Positions 43,042-54,746 of a DNA stretch of 64,000 bases are shown one piece after another (position 1 is the first letter of the stretch; the number at the start of each line of letters is the position of its first letter). The stretch lies in NCBI GenBank assembly GCA_001599675.1, contig BCHP01000003.1, forward strand, positions 4,811,523 through 4,875,522. Reading direction: 5' to 3'. Under the pieces are notes generated by a model that had not been told where the DNA came from, searched no databases, and saw only the letters and a list, made by a program, of their open reading frames with translations. Both the position numbers and the translations under genes were made by a program. This DNA is from Basipetospora chlamydospora (lineage: Eukaryota; Ascomycota; Sordariomycetes; Microascales).

Positions 43042-44396
43042 GCGCAGTCCCGGTTCCCGGGCATTACTCCGTACACTGCCATGTCTCTAGCTCCCGGAGT
43101 ATCAATGCGCTGTGGGCAAAGCATCGGGTGAGACCGACCCGTCATCACAAGTGAACCCGCTCTATACCTATCGCATCTCAGGGGACTAGAAGAGATGGTT
43201 GTTACCATCTGTAGACGTCCGTCAGATATCTACGTTGTGATTCGCCTTCCAGGTCATGCCTCAAGCTGCGAGTCGCTGAAACCGAGTTATTGGGCTGCCG
43301 CTCGCCAACTTGGGTCACCTTCGTACGATACGTACTGTTCGGCACCCCAGACCATGGGCACACCGGCATCACGGGCATCGCGGTCTTGGAATATAATATT
43401 GGGCGACTTGGCTTTTATTGAGGAGTGAAACGACTGTACATGTCCCACCGCACCAACAAAATTCTAACGACAAACCCTCAACGAAATGGAGAAAAATGAG
43501 ACAAAGAAAGGAAACAAGACGAAGAACCAAAGAGAAAAGACCCTCTAACAAAAGAACAAGACAAAAGAAATCCCACACAATATCATGAGCAGTTTTCATG
43601 ATGTCCCCGTAAACATCATCAGAATGACGACCAGGACTGTACATGTCCCACTAACCAAAATCCAACCGTGAAGAGGTATACCCGACTTCGCCTGAACTTC
43701 GATCCCTCTTTGTCTGGTCTATAGTTATGTTCTTCGAGAACCCTGGCGACGAAAAAGAAAACCCGTGCAGTAAGACAAGTAGGAGTGGACCACCAGAACA
43801 ATATGAAATCCTCCAAACACTGCCATGGCCCGGAACAACCAACGAAGTCATCCACCCATCATTATCCTTCACTGCAGTCCCCAACCTCCAACCGCCAAAA
43901 CAAACAAAAGAAGAGAGATAAATGGACATTCCTATATGAAAGAGAATGGAAGGAAAATGAGGGTGGAAGGAAAAAAAGAAAGGAAAAAGACTCCCATTAC
44001 CACTGAGGATCAAGAGAAATGTGTTCCCTCTTGGTCAGCAGTAGTTGACAATGCATGATTCCGGATGAGACTGGTTCCTCAGATTGGAGTCGTTGGTGTA
44101 TATGGTGCCATGTGAACACCTAGGGACCTGGCATCTCTGTTTCATGAACTGGCCAATGTCTAATCCCTTCACCAAGAAGCCTGGTTCACTCTTCCTCAGT
44201 TATGCTTGGATGGTCAGCATTGAGTGACGAGCTTGGAAAGCGACCTGGCTTGCGCAATGAAATGACATCCTGCTGGAAACTGGCGATAGGTGACCGTTTC
44301 GAGCCGTCTCGGCATTTTCGTCGTTTTCATGACAGCTTCGCTCCCTTCGCGAGCTTTTCGCCTTCTGATGTCTGCTCGTTTTCCCCTGTCTATGAC
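43042..44396. other. AT/GA-rich intergenic DNA, no supported gene
   Basis: Two similar minus-strand phrases (about 43,430-43,455 and 43,628-43,655, sharing TGTACATGTCCCAC) indicate a local duplication. There is no coding signal. Confidence 0.45.
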
Positions 44397-46700
44397 TCAC
44401 AGACAAACGGGAGAGAGAGGGTCGGATAGACGGCGGATAGAGGGCACAAATGGCGCGAGATCCTGCCTTTTGCCCTTCAGTAGCTGGTTCTGATCATGAT
44501 CATCTTCCCTGATCATCACTTCCCACACACCCCCTACGAAACACTTCGCCTTGTTCAGCACCCAATTGGAATGGGGCGCAGTCTGTGTCCTCCTGTCTTT
44601 GGGAGTAGTCGGAACATAGTGACATCCAGGGGAGTAACATGCCTCAGGTTCCCACTGATGCACTCTGGCGATATGCTCTTTGAGCTGCGTATCGTTGACA
44701 AAGATCTTCTTGCTTTGAGAACACCGAGCCTCGTACTTTTCATGACGCATGTCGCAGCCACGGTGGCAAGTGGCAATCCCATAGCCAACGATGGTCGGCG
44801 ACAGAAATGCCATATACTGCGGCAAGTACGCGACTTCCCTCAGTACCCTCGCCTTGAATCGTGAGGCGTGTTCTTTCCGAGGATTCCCGCGAGGTTCGCA
44901 GCCTCCTGGAAGGCCTGAACCGCCAGTACCCGTCGGCAGGACGATCAAGCATTGAATGCATCGATCCAGGGCATGCCATTCGGCAGAGGAGAGGACGGAG
45001 GGATTGGATCAACTGAAGTTGGCCGCTCATGTTGGTACTGAGGAGGGCCACGATGTCGTTTCGTTCTCGTGCTTTAATGTTCCCAGTCCTCATTGCAAGA
45101 ATAAGGATGTTCTTCACAACGCTGGCACAGCTTTGGGCTGGTTCAGTAAGCTCAGTGAGGGTGTGCCTCAAGGCCGGCTGGTCCATGCTGTGTCAATCGT
45201 TAATGCTAGATCAACCAGACCACCAGAGGTAAGAGCGTGAGACGAGTGACTTACTCCGCCCCCTTACAGTATGACAAAGTGATCACTATGGAGAAGATAG
45301 GATCACCATTGTCAGGTTCATCGGTAAGTGAACGGCGATGTCGCGCCATTTCAGGTGACAACACCGAAGTTCCGCGTGCCCTTGGACCCCCTGGCGTCGT
45401 GGAGCGGTGGCTCAATGGCTTTTCAGGTGAGCCACTGTCGCTCTGGTCGATGTCGTTTGGTACCGAGCTGCCCCCGGTTCACCGTGTTGGCTACTGTCCC
45501 TTCTGTAGGAGCAAGAGGTTAGGAACCTAGAGTTGCGCCCGATTTGAACATGACCGACACTGCCGTGGTGGGAAAACTTACCGAGGATGGCTGTCCGATG
45601 CCGCGATAGTTTCAATTTGTAGTAGAATGCCATGTACTTCTCAAAATACAATACCCTCTTCATCAGAGTATTCATGTTGACCAGGCCGTCCGGCGCAGCC
45701 CACATCAACGAGCTTCGGGATAAAACATATGGACTGATGAACGTTGATAGCCCTTGGTCGTAGGGGTGGGTACCTTCAGGTCTAAACAAGAGACATAATG
45801 AATGTTAGTCGCTAGTTCAAACGAAGGATACCATAAGTAGTAGTTCCAGGGGATTGATGGAAGGGGACATGACTCACATATCGACGGCATCATTGAAGGT
45901 CTGCCTCCACTCGGTTAAACGGCCGTACCATCGGACGAGATTGTAGGTCACCTCTCCTGTGTGGTCTAGTCTTCTATGTTCGACCCCGCGCGATTGCTGC
46001 CCTCGGATTGTCAGTCACCCATCGTCCAAACTGAACAACCGATGCGGGAACGGACTGACGAGATAGACCTTGTCTCATGAGACAAGTCATTCTCATGGCC
46101 AGAGTTGTCCAACCACCCCTCCCGGGGTTGCTGTCGGGAGAGCTGAGGTGTACTTGATCTCGTCTTCCCTGTACGCATCCTTGGCCCCTGCCATCCTCGC
46201 GGTGGTGGCTCCATGCTGGCGATGATTGTGGACTTGGTAGGAACGCAACAAATATCAGTCACTGGTTCAAAAGAAGGGTGGGTAATAAGGGGCATGACTT
46301 ACATATCATCGGTATCATTAGGCCAGCCTCCTTGGTCATATCCCAAAAGGTGGTCCCGGCAAAGCTGAGATGCATGTGTCGGCGATGGAAGCTCGATATG
46401 GTATTCAACGTCTGCCTTGATGCATGGTGCCTGCCTCCATTTAGTGAATCGGCGGTGTCATCGGACAAGTCTGTAAGTCTCCTCAGGCTTGTTTCCAGCC
46501 ATGTTCGCGATCTTGATTTCGTGTTTCTTGAACGCCTTTCTGGCATTGGCCAGTCTCTGGTTGATGGAGGTATTGTGCTTTGGTCTACTGGTGGACTGGC
46601 CGTGGTCGCCGTGATGTGACGGACGTCATCTACCTTCGCCGCTACCATGATATCTGAAAGGTTAGTGGTCCGGGATGTTGGAGGCAATAGACTGGGCAAT
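44397..46700 (-). pseudogene. Decayed multi-exon gene ending in a Cys/His finger region
   Basis: Exon-like pieces line up on the minus strand with good splice signals. About 46,640-46,330 (ITATTASPPVDQSTIPPSTR, then TISSFHRRHMHLSFAGTTFW) ends at a GTAAGTCATGCC donor. About 45,990-45,885 (VEHRRLDHTGEVTYNLVRWY) ends at GTGAGTCATGTCC. About 45,785-45,590 (GTHPYDQGLSTFISPYVLSR, MKRVLYFEKYMAFYYKLKL) ends at GTAAGTTTTCCC. About 45,190-44,400 has LTELTEPAQSCASVVKNILI, then after a one-base shift near 44,990 EWHALDRCIQCLIVLPTGTG and a Cys/His part (CHRGCDMRHEKYEARCSQSK, LKEHIARVHQWEPEACYSPG). The joins do not all keep frame and stops occur between pieces. No known family is recognised; the end looks like a degenerate C2H2 or C4 finger. 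A related piece lies at 48.5-49.3 kb. Confidence 0.5.
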
Positions 46701-46747
46701 GGAGAACTGGCTCATACCAATTGTGAATGGGGAAAGGATAGCGAACC

Positions 46748-47010
46748 CTCAACTGTGCAGTTTCTCAAGGAGTTGGACGGCGCCGGCGAGATGAAAGGGA
46801 TGAACTCTTAATAATAGCAATATCCGAAGGAGACGGACAAACTCTCAGTCTCGACGGTGTTGGAAGATGTAGATGAGGTGGAATGTGTGATGAACTCCCT
46901 GTGATGGTAATGTCCGAAAGAGTTGGGCGATGCCGACGAAGAAGTCCAAGATGGAAGCGACGATGAACCGTCGGTAATGGTAGTGTCTGAAGGAGTTGGA
47001 AGAGCAAGCC
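46748..47010. repeat. Imperfect tandem repeats of about 80-100 bp (three units)
   Basis: A phrase with GATGAACTCTTAATAATAGC, GATGAACTCCCTGTGATGGT and GATGAACCGTCGGTAATGGT recurs at about 46,799, 46,890 and 46,963. Each is followed by a variant of AATGTCCGAAAGAGTTGG. On the minus strand the units read Ser/Thr/Pro-rich. Confidence 0.75.
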
Positions 47011-47335
47011 AAGAGATCCAAGATGCCGTTGCGTTGCGTTGGAAGTGATTAACGAATGAGATGACGCCGTGGAATAACACTAAGGTGACGCCCAGGATGG
47101 AAGATGCTACAGTAGCTAGCACAGCAGTATTTCAATAGACTATGACAAAATGAAGACGATAGAATATGCTCTTAGAGAAGGGTAATAGGAACGAGACAGG
47201 TTTGTAATAGGTAAAGGGAGAAGAACGGATGAAGTTAGGACAAGGAGAAAACATAGGATTTGGGACGGGGGAAGGGGATTTACAGATGACAGAAGGCGAA
47301 AACGGAGCCATTGCAATGGGAAGGACAAGATCGAG

Positions 47336-47585
47336 AGAAGGAAGGTGGTTAAGGAAAGAAGGAACTGGGCATCTTGATCAGCACATGTCAAGGACGGCCA
47401 CATGACAGGAAATCGAAGTTAGAGACCGAAGATGGGCATAGAGGTGTAGGAAGGAGAACACCGGCAGTGGAGGGAATATGGTTAGGAAAGAAGGAGCTGG
47501 GCATGGTCACATGTGGAGCTACCACATAAGGGGAAAATGAACTTGGAGACGGAAGGTAGGTGCAGGGGCAGGGAAGGAGAACAAC
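47336..47585. repeat. Imperfect direct repeat, two units of about 125 bp
   Basis: Unit 1 (about 47336-47463) and unit 2 (about 47466-47585) share TTAGGAAAGAAGGA(A/G)CTGGGCAT, a CACATGT, an ACCACATAA/GCCACATGA block, GGAGACGGAAG/GAGACCGAAG and GGAAGGAGAACA in the same order. The surrounding DNA is purine-rich with no gene. Confidence 0.75.
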
Positions 47586-48478
47586 AGTTATGGGCAACGG
47601 AGCCAGAGACAGAATAGCCGGGGACGAACACAGGGAAAGAGGACTATAGCTCTGAAAATGAAGCCAAGGGACGAAGGCGCTAGTCTTAGACAGATGAAAG
47701 AGAACGGCAACTCGGGCTGTGGCCGTAAGTACAATGTTCAATTGCCCAGGGATAAGATAACACGTTAAACAATTAAGAGAAAAGGAGACGAAATATGAAC
47801 CATGTTGCCAACTAAATGGAAGTGATATAGTCGTGATAGGATTGAGCGATTACCCTGGCTGTGCCCTGTTTAGCATTGCATGTATCAAGCTACCTGCAAG
47901 TGTGATGATATGTATGTGCCTGCGTGACATTCTTCCCGCGTGTCTTCCTGTTCATTACATCTGCTATGTCCTCCACGCGCACCTGGGGATCTTATCTCCT
48001 CTACTTGGCACCAACCAACTGGAACCAACTCACGACACATCATCCACGCTCAACAAGTTGGATTTAGACTAGTAAGCTTTAAAAGAGAGGATAGACCAAA
48101 GAAATGCATAACGCACAATCTCACAACTTGGAACCCACCCCCCAACAACGCAAGGCGGCTCTCATTTCTTCACATTCCGGATCTACGAGGGAACCGCGAG
48201 TACGAAGGGGCTGCTCACCGGTTGAGAATCGATACTGAGCACATCACTGGATGACGGTGACAAATAGAAGGCCTCTCTTCAGGATATGTTGACTTTTAAT
48301 AACGTGCGTTTTCTTTCCTCAAAGGTCAAGTCTAGAAGAGTACGCCCGGTCCCACCGAGACTTCGATCCTTCCTTTACCCAGTCCACCACGTCTCCAGAT
48401 ACCTAGGCCTGTTTCTGTTCCATCCTTAGAGAAGCCCCATCTGAGCGAGTGGAAGCTTGAAATACAATCTGCCCAGTA
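47586..48478. other. Intergenic, no supported gene
   Basis: No coding signal; the plus-strand frames here are short and lack composition bias. Confidence 0.45.
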
Positions 48479-49256
48479 TTAGGATGGGAAAATAATTGGC
48501 GTAATTGGCCATCCATCTATGTGACGCCTTCTCCCCTCCTCCAACCCGCCCCAAAAAGAAAAAGGAAAACGAGAGAAACGAACAATCCACCGGGTGAAAC
48601 AATGCGGAAAATAGAATAGAAAAGAAAAGAAGCCCACTACCGACAAAGGGCTTGCCGCAATCGAGGCATATAGCCTTGCACTTCTCGTGGCACTTATCGC
48701 AGTCGATGCGGCGCCGGTCCCCCGACGGACTTCAATGGAAAACGTCTCGTGGCGGCCATCATTGTGGCATGCCAGCATGGCTTTCGTTGGCGAATCTCGG
48801 CTATTTCCGCCAGGAGTGTTCTTTCGTAGACCGGGCTTGTCACTTCGGTACGTGACCACACTGAAGGCCGCAAATTGACGTATGAAGGCCCCTGGGAAGC
48901 TCCCGATGATGCCTAGGGGGGCGTGATGCCACTCCTTAGCAACACTCAACTGTTAGTCACCAGTTAAAACGAGGGGGGTATAGTAGTTGCTGCCGAGTGA
49001 TGATGGTGGGCATGACTTACATAGTGGGATGGAAGCGGCGACGTCCAGGATGAATGATGCCACTTGTAATGGCTGGTGGTCTTTTGTAGACTGGGTCAAA
49101 GCGGAGACGATGGGAAAGGCTCAAGATCGAAAAGGACGGCCAGAGGCGGAGAAGGGAGATGGAGACAGGCGGGCCGTTCTGATGCTTCGGGTAGTGGTGG
49201 GCGTGGTAAGTGCCCATCCCATGGCGGCGCGAAGCGGTGAAGAGAGAAGATGCCAT
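48479..49256 (-). pseudogene. Second decayed copy of the Cys/His-finger gene family
   Basis: A first piece (about 49,256-49,020, starting MASSLFTASRRHGMGTYHAH) ends at a GTAAGTCATGCCC donor like that of the copy at 46.3 kb. After a GTTTTAACTGGTGACTAAC...GCTAAG intron the next piece begins EWHHAPLGIIGSFPGAFIRQ. In another frame, behind a TGA, it shows a Cys-rich segment SGDRRRIDCDKCHEKCKAIC then LDCGKPFVGSG. The CxxCHxxC...CxxC pattern resembles the finger part of the copy at 44.4-44.7 kb. Frame changes and the stop make it a likely pseudogene. Confidence 0.45.
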
Positions 49257-50028
49257 CGTCCCCGGAAGTTTTAAAGATGCAAGACGGGGATTAATGAGCT
49301 GTTCAGAAAGAATGAGGGATTGATGTAGGATATGTGATGTTGTGTGGTATGGCTGTGCGATATAGGGATACTTGGGGAGTTCAAGTTTGGGCAAGTCTGT
49401 GAGAGCTGGAGGTTGATGCGAAGAGCAGGCTGGGAAGTTGTGAATAGAAGGTCACAGAGGATCACATGTGAAGAGAAGATTCAAGCTGGGAGCGGAAGGT
49501 GAGACGGGTTAGGACCTGGACTATGCAACCGAAGGTGCTCATGTGTGGTGCAGTATAAGAGTCACCGGTATGGTAGGTAGCAACCGATTCCCTACCTCGA
49601 AAAACTATCCGAACCTTCTTCCCACTCTCATTTTTGCTCTTACCACTACATATCCCATCAGCGCTCCGAGTCGTACTTAGTCGCCAGGTGGCGAGCCATG
49701 CTACCTCCGGTTTTGAGGTAAGAGCAAGGCGGCACTTGACGGATCGCATGACGCAATGGATCCAGAAACCGCAACTCCTCTCCTGTATCTGCTACCCTGC
49801 CTTTGTTGTGGAAGGCTCAAAGAACTTTCGCCTGCTGAGCAGAACGAGATTTACTATGGCATGTCAAGACGAGATGGAGTTGGATGGTTGCAGGAGGCAT
49901 GAACCCCGGAGGTGATGGATGATGTTGTGTAGCAGTCAGGTTGATGGCTGGGGAGCGGAAAAAGAAGGGAAAGAGAAAAGGAAATTAGACAACAAGGGCC
50001 AAAGCAAAAAAAAAAGAATGCCCTGAAT

Positions 50029-50139
50029 GCCCGGGGTGGGACTCGAACCCACGACCAGTGGATGGTAAGAATACTGTTTCTTAGGTGAAGAAGAGTAGTA
50101 ATATCAAACGCTACGCTCTGACCACTGAACTACCCGGGC
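50029..50139 (-). tRNA. tRNA-like locus; isotype not resolved, anticodon stem not found
   Basis: On the minus strand a perfect 7-bp acceptor stem (GCCCGGG with CCCGGGC), a D arm GTTCAGTGGTCAGAGC and a perfect T arm GTGGG-TTCGAGT-CCCAC are present, with a T run (about 11 T) just downstream as Pol III terminator. Between the D arm and the variable region lies an unusually long 50-60-nt stretch. It may contain an intron, but I find no pairing for a standard anticodon stem after TAGCG. It is either an intron-containing tRNA with a mutated arm or a pseudogene. Confidence 0.55.
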
Positions 50140-52062
50140 TTACGTGCTTTTAACAAGGCCTTTAGGATGGCCTGGAGCTATAAGGGTAAGTAGTTGGGGT
50201 GATATCCACCGAGTGTGTCAAGCAGAAGCGGGGTGTTTAAGGTTCAACTCTACCATAGGCCTGTAGTATCTAAGATACTGGCTGCTAGGGCAACGGATCG
50301 GGAAAGCAAAGAGATAGAGCTAATGTTGTTCCTAGTTGGATTCGACGGGTTAACTACCTCATACGACTCTACTGTTTGTATGGGCTGTGAACATGTGCCC
50401 ACCCAAGCGAGGCAGAGGTAGCAGCGGGCGTCAAAGATACCGAGACTCATCTTCGTCGTTAGGGAGCGCTGGGCGGGGACTTCGGTGTTGCCTTCGATGC
50501 AGACGGCGAGGAAAGACGCCTGGTGGGCCTCTTAGGATCTGCTGCCCAGTCCAGTACTCTCGGATCCACTATACAAAGTGCACAATAGGACTGCTTGGTC
50601 GATATCCGCTGCCTGGAATACATGCCGTTTCTCCTGGCGAAGAGCGGCATCCAGGGCAATGTTCCTGCCCTCATGAGCCTATAACACAAAGCTGGCCGCG
50701 AGAGGACAAAGGAATCCCTGCCGCCGTGTCAACAGCGAACCTGGGCAATCCACTGTCTAAGGCTTCAGTCGAATGGCTCTTTGTTAACAGGGGGACTCAA
50801 GGAATGCGCACTATTTTCAAAGTCCCGGTTCGGAGTATTGATAGTCGTTGAAAGAAAAACCGCCGCGCGTTGGGTAGAGAGAGTTTTGAGACCGACTGAA
50901 AGACCTTAATGGATGTTGGATTTCCAGCGTCCAGACAAGGAGTTTGGGAACTATTCCTGAGGTCTGAACGTCTTTGCTAGACATCCTCGACTAATCATAC
51001 CAAAATATAAATACAACTGCAATATATACGTAGACCTCCCCCGCCCGGGCAATCAAGAATTCGGTTGCACTCAATATCGTTTTAAAAACAGTTTTGCATC
51101 TAAGCCGATCATACATTGGCATACGTTTCTTCTCCTCCACTTTTACCATGTCGACTAGCGTGCTTTACGATGTGATGAGAAATAGATAGCCATGGGCTCT
51201 CTCCACAGACCAAGTTCCGAGATCGCTCGCCGCTCTCCCTTATTACCGCTGCTGGGAGGTTCTCGAAAAAATCATGCTTAAATTTCCCTCACTGATATAC
51301 AAAGAAATATCTTTCATGTTTGAGAAGGTTGGCCTTGATGGTTGTATCCATTATGACGACTGTCATGATGGCCGTATTTCCTTTCTGCTTTCTGCGTCGC
51401 CGCTGTGACCCTTCCTCTTGGAGTCAATCATATATAGTCCATCAAGCCTACACAAGACTCTGATCGACCTGAGCGCGGCATGGATACTCAAAGAGCCTTG
51501 GGGGCACAACTTGCTGCCAAGCGCGAAGACTTGTCGTCGGCTCGAGAACCCCGCCGCTGGAGGGCATCGCCGTTGCTGTGGTTAGCTTGCGAAATGAGTG
51601 CCGCATCCGAGCTGCCTGACTATGCGCATCCGATAGAGTCGGCAACAAAGTTCAACCACCACTTGTCAGTGTTGGGAACCGCGGAGACAGAAAAGTCGTA
51701 GGAACAAAGAAATGGCGAGGCAACAAAGAAGGCTCCATGTAACTAGGGGAGGCCAGTCTCCTTGTACCCTTTCTGCACTTCTGTCCTTTTATATAGCAAT
51801 TCCTTTAAATATCGCGCTGTTCTGTGTGTTCTTATATCCTTTGTCGTGCGGTTGATGTTGTGCCAGTATGGAAGGGCCTCGCCGGATTGCCGGGAGAGTA
51901 TATAACGTCGCGCTCTGCTTGCTTCACATGCTTCTTGCTCTATCGTCATAACATTACCCTACTCACCCTTGTTCTATCATCTCTTCCGGTACATCCAGAT
52001 CACACCCTTCCTACTCACTGATATCCATACTTCTGACGCAGCTAAACAGAACACCGATAGCA
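50140..52062. other. Long intergenic region, no supported gene
   Basis: The sequence is AT-richer than coding regions, with several short frames on both strands but no splice-consistent ORF, domain or repeat structure that I can support. The 70 bp before 52,063 are a plausible leader of the zinc-finger gene. Confidence 0.5.
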
Positions 52063-53004
52063 ATGGACAACTTTGAGTGCACCGTCTGTGGCGAGTCGTT
52101 CCACGAAATCAGTCAGTGCAACAAGCACATGGTCGTCGAGAACCACTGGCCCTTCGAGTGCTTCGAATGTGGCGGGGTATGGCCGACGGAGGAGCAGCGT
52201 GATGAGCACGTGGAAGAGGCCCAGCACTGGCCCTTCAAGTGCTTGAGATGCCTCCAGAGTTGGCCGACTTGGGAGGCGTATTGTATACACCAGGCTGAGG
52301 TCCATTGCTATTGCAGTGATTGCAGCCGCTGTTTCCCGAACATCTACCGCATCAGGCAGGTGAGTTGAACCGGCCAATACCCAAACCGACGATTCACCCC
52401 CCTCCCCCGGAACCACCTGAGCTAACCAGAGCTTCGTAGCACTTCGCCAACCACCATAGGGAACCCGTTGTCGAGTGCCTACTCTGCAAGACCCGATGCA
52501 CTACAGACGCTGAGGTGGTGCACCACCTCGGGTCCGGTGGTTGCCACGGCGCCCGCGGCCTCAGCCGGGCCGAGATCTACAGCGCCGTCATGTCCAAGGA
52601 CCCCGGCGGCGCCCTCGCCAAGAGCATCATTGGCTGGCGCGGGTCCGACTACGCTCAGTGCCGAGCCAGCGAGCGGTCGTGGAATGGGAGCGCCTACGAG
52701 TGCCTGTTGTGCAACCGCACTTTTAGGGAGTTGGGTAGCTTGAACCAGCACCTGAACTCAGCCACCCGTACGTTCTAGCCCTACTATATTTATTTCCCCC
52801 TTCCCCCGCCCTAAAATACCAAATACCTTGCTGACTAGTCCTTTCTTGCGCACCTTAGACCAGGAAGCTGTACATCGCTGCCCGAATAGTGACTGCGGCT
52901 CAGATTTCGAGTCCCTGGGCGACATCATCAGTCACCTTGAGGGCGAGTTGTGCGGCTTTACCCGGTTCGGACATGACGAGGACGAAGGCGACATCAAGCC
53001 GTGA
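52063..53004 (+). CDS. C2H2 zinc-finger protein (256 aa), three exons
   Basis: Exons 52063-52359, 52440-52767 and 52859-53004 join in frame (RQ-HFANHH and NSAT-HQEAV). The fingers follow one another: FECTVCGESFHEISQCNKHM, FECFECGGVWPTEEQRDEHV, FKCLRCLQSWPTWEAYCIHQ, CYCSDCSRCFPNIYRIRQHF (completed across intron 1), VECLLCKTRCTTDAEVVHHL, YECLLCNRTFRELGSLNQHL and RCPNSDCGSDFESLGDIISH. A linker of about 50 residues with SRAEIYSAVMSKDPGGALAK lies between the fifth and sixth. Most have the C2H2 pattern and the last is C2H-like. Such small multi-finger proteins are common in filamentous fungi. DNA or RNA binding in the nucleus is the likely role; the target is unknown. Confidence 0.85.
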
Positions 53005-54746
53005 AGGGAAGGCACGCAATTTCTTTGGCCGAAACGGATATCTATTGTTAGGTTGAGTGTATTTAAGATCTCCGTGAGGTTAGATAGTGGTTGCCAAGAT
53101 GTCTTTAGATCATGGGTAGATATTGTCTAAAATTCTAAAGAATAAAAGAACAGCGACCTTTCCACCATTCGATTCCCATAGACTGCATACCCCTTTAATC
53201 ACTTGGGCTCCGATGTCGTTCAAAGGTCGCGTTAACTTGAGCGACGGATGCTGGCGAGCTTGAACCTCCACCTAGGTAGATAGGTAAGGCGAGGGTATGA
53301 TGGCAAACCGCTCCACATCCTTCCAGGTCGAATGCAGTGTTATTATTGTTCGTACACGCGTTATCTGGTCCAGATAAGTCTACACTATGGACAGAAAGCG
53401 TACCTCGTGAGACGGCAGGGTGAAGGTGAGACGGATAACCCACGTCACACCTCTCTTTTGGGACCCCCATGGCCCAGCACGCCAGGACCCCGGCAGCTGA
53501 TTTACGATGGACCACCACCGATTGCGGTTGCGACACACCAGTCCCCCTAGTAATAGTGTGGCGGAACCACATTTTCGTCCGCTCGGGATTCCCGGTCTCC
53601 TGCCTCCTCTTTGTTCTTGTGCATATTTATTTGGCCCGGTGAGAACTCGGTCCTGTATCTTGTCTTTCTCCCGTATGAGACTCACAATGACCCGTCTTCC
53701 ATTTTATGTAGGACCGATAATTAGGGACTGTCCCAGCAAATTGCTGCGAGCGGTGTGGTCGGCGGGCTGTTGATTACTCTTCGAGGCTTCGAGTCTTCGT
53801 GCACCCGACCCAATCGGACACGACGGGTGACGCAACTGGCGGTTTCCTCCGTCGCGGGCTACGGGGGTTCATTGGTAAGGTTACGCCCATCGAGAAGTGC
53901 TGTCGATCCTGTCTTACTTGTTTGGGGCACTGGGGGCTTAGAACTGATTGATGTTTTATCGAATGAGATGTAAGCCACGATTCGAAAAGGCCTGGTGTAT
54001 GTAACGTTGGGTCGGAGGTCCTGACGAGGTATGCTTCATTCCACTCACTTGCTACGTAGGTACCGTGCGCTGGGAACCACGGGATAGGTCGCGCTTGCAT
54101 GGATCATTAATCCGTTCCCGATACCATTCAAGAGCAGACAGTTGCTTTGCGGCTTCGGGTAAGACCGAAGCTGACTCGGCCGGCCCAGTCAGCTTATAGG
54201 GCCGAACGCTCGAAAATGGGTCAGGGGCAGATAAGCGGGTGAGCCGGGCGGGAGACGGTGAGCTGGAAATGTCGGTAGGGGCAGTATGCGAGGAGGCTAA
54301 CGTCAGCAAGAGCAACAACGAACATTTCACTACGAGTAAGACGATGTGTTGTACGATACGAAGTTGGTAGTGAGGGTGAGGGGGAATATGACATTCCTGA
54401 GGGTGATAGTGTTGTTGACCGCCTCGTCGATCGTTGTGTCTCTCACTGTGATCAGGTTGTATACACGCCGACATTTACCCCAAACGACATTGTAGGTTGT
54501 CCAGATATCTGGATATATAAATCGACGAATCCTGCTACTTCTGATCCCCGGAATATCCAATATCCATCAGGAAACAACAAAACACGATCACAGCATCTCA
54601 TCTGCTCCTCAGCTCCTACAATATACAAAGGTCTCCTTTCAAGGTAAGACACAATCAATGTCGTGCATTGTTCCAGGGCTAACATAGCGCGCTAGGTCCA
54701 TTGACAACACTATCCAACAGATCATTCCGGACAACTCCTTTCAACT
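53005..54746. other. Intergenic, no supported gene
   Basis: Short frames on both strands lack any recognisable feature. A TATATAAA element at about 54,512-54,520 on the plus strand lies some 230 bp before the next ATG, and a GTAAGACAC donor-like site at 54,642 with an AACAG acceptor at about 54,720 suggests a 5' UTR intron of the secreted-protein gene. Confidence 0.45.
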
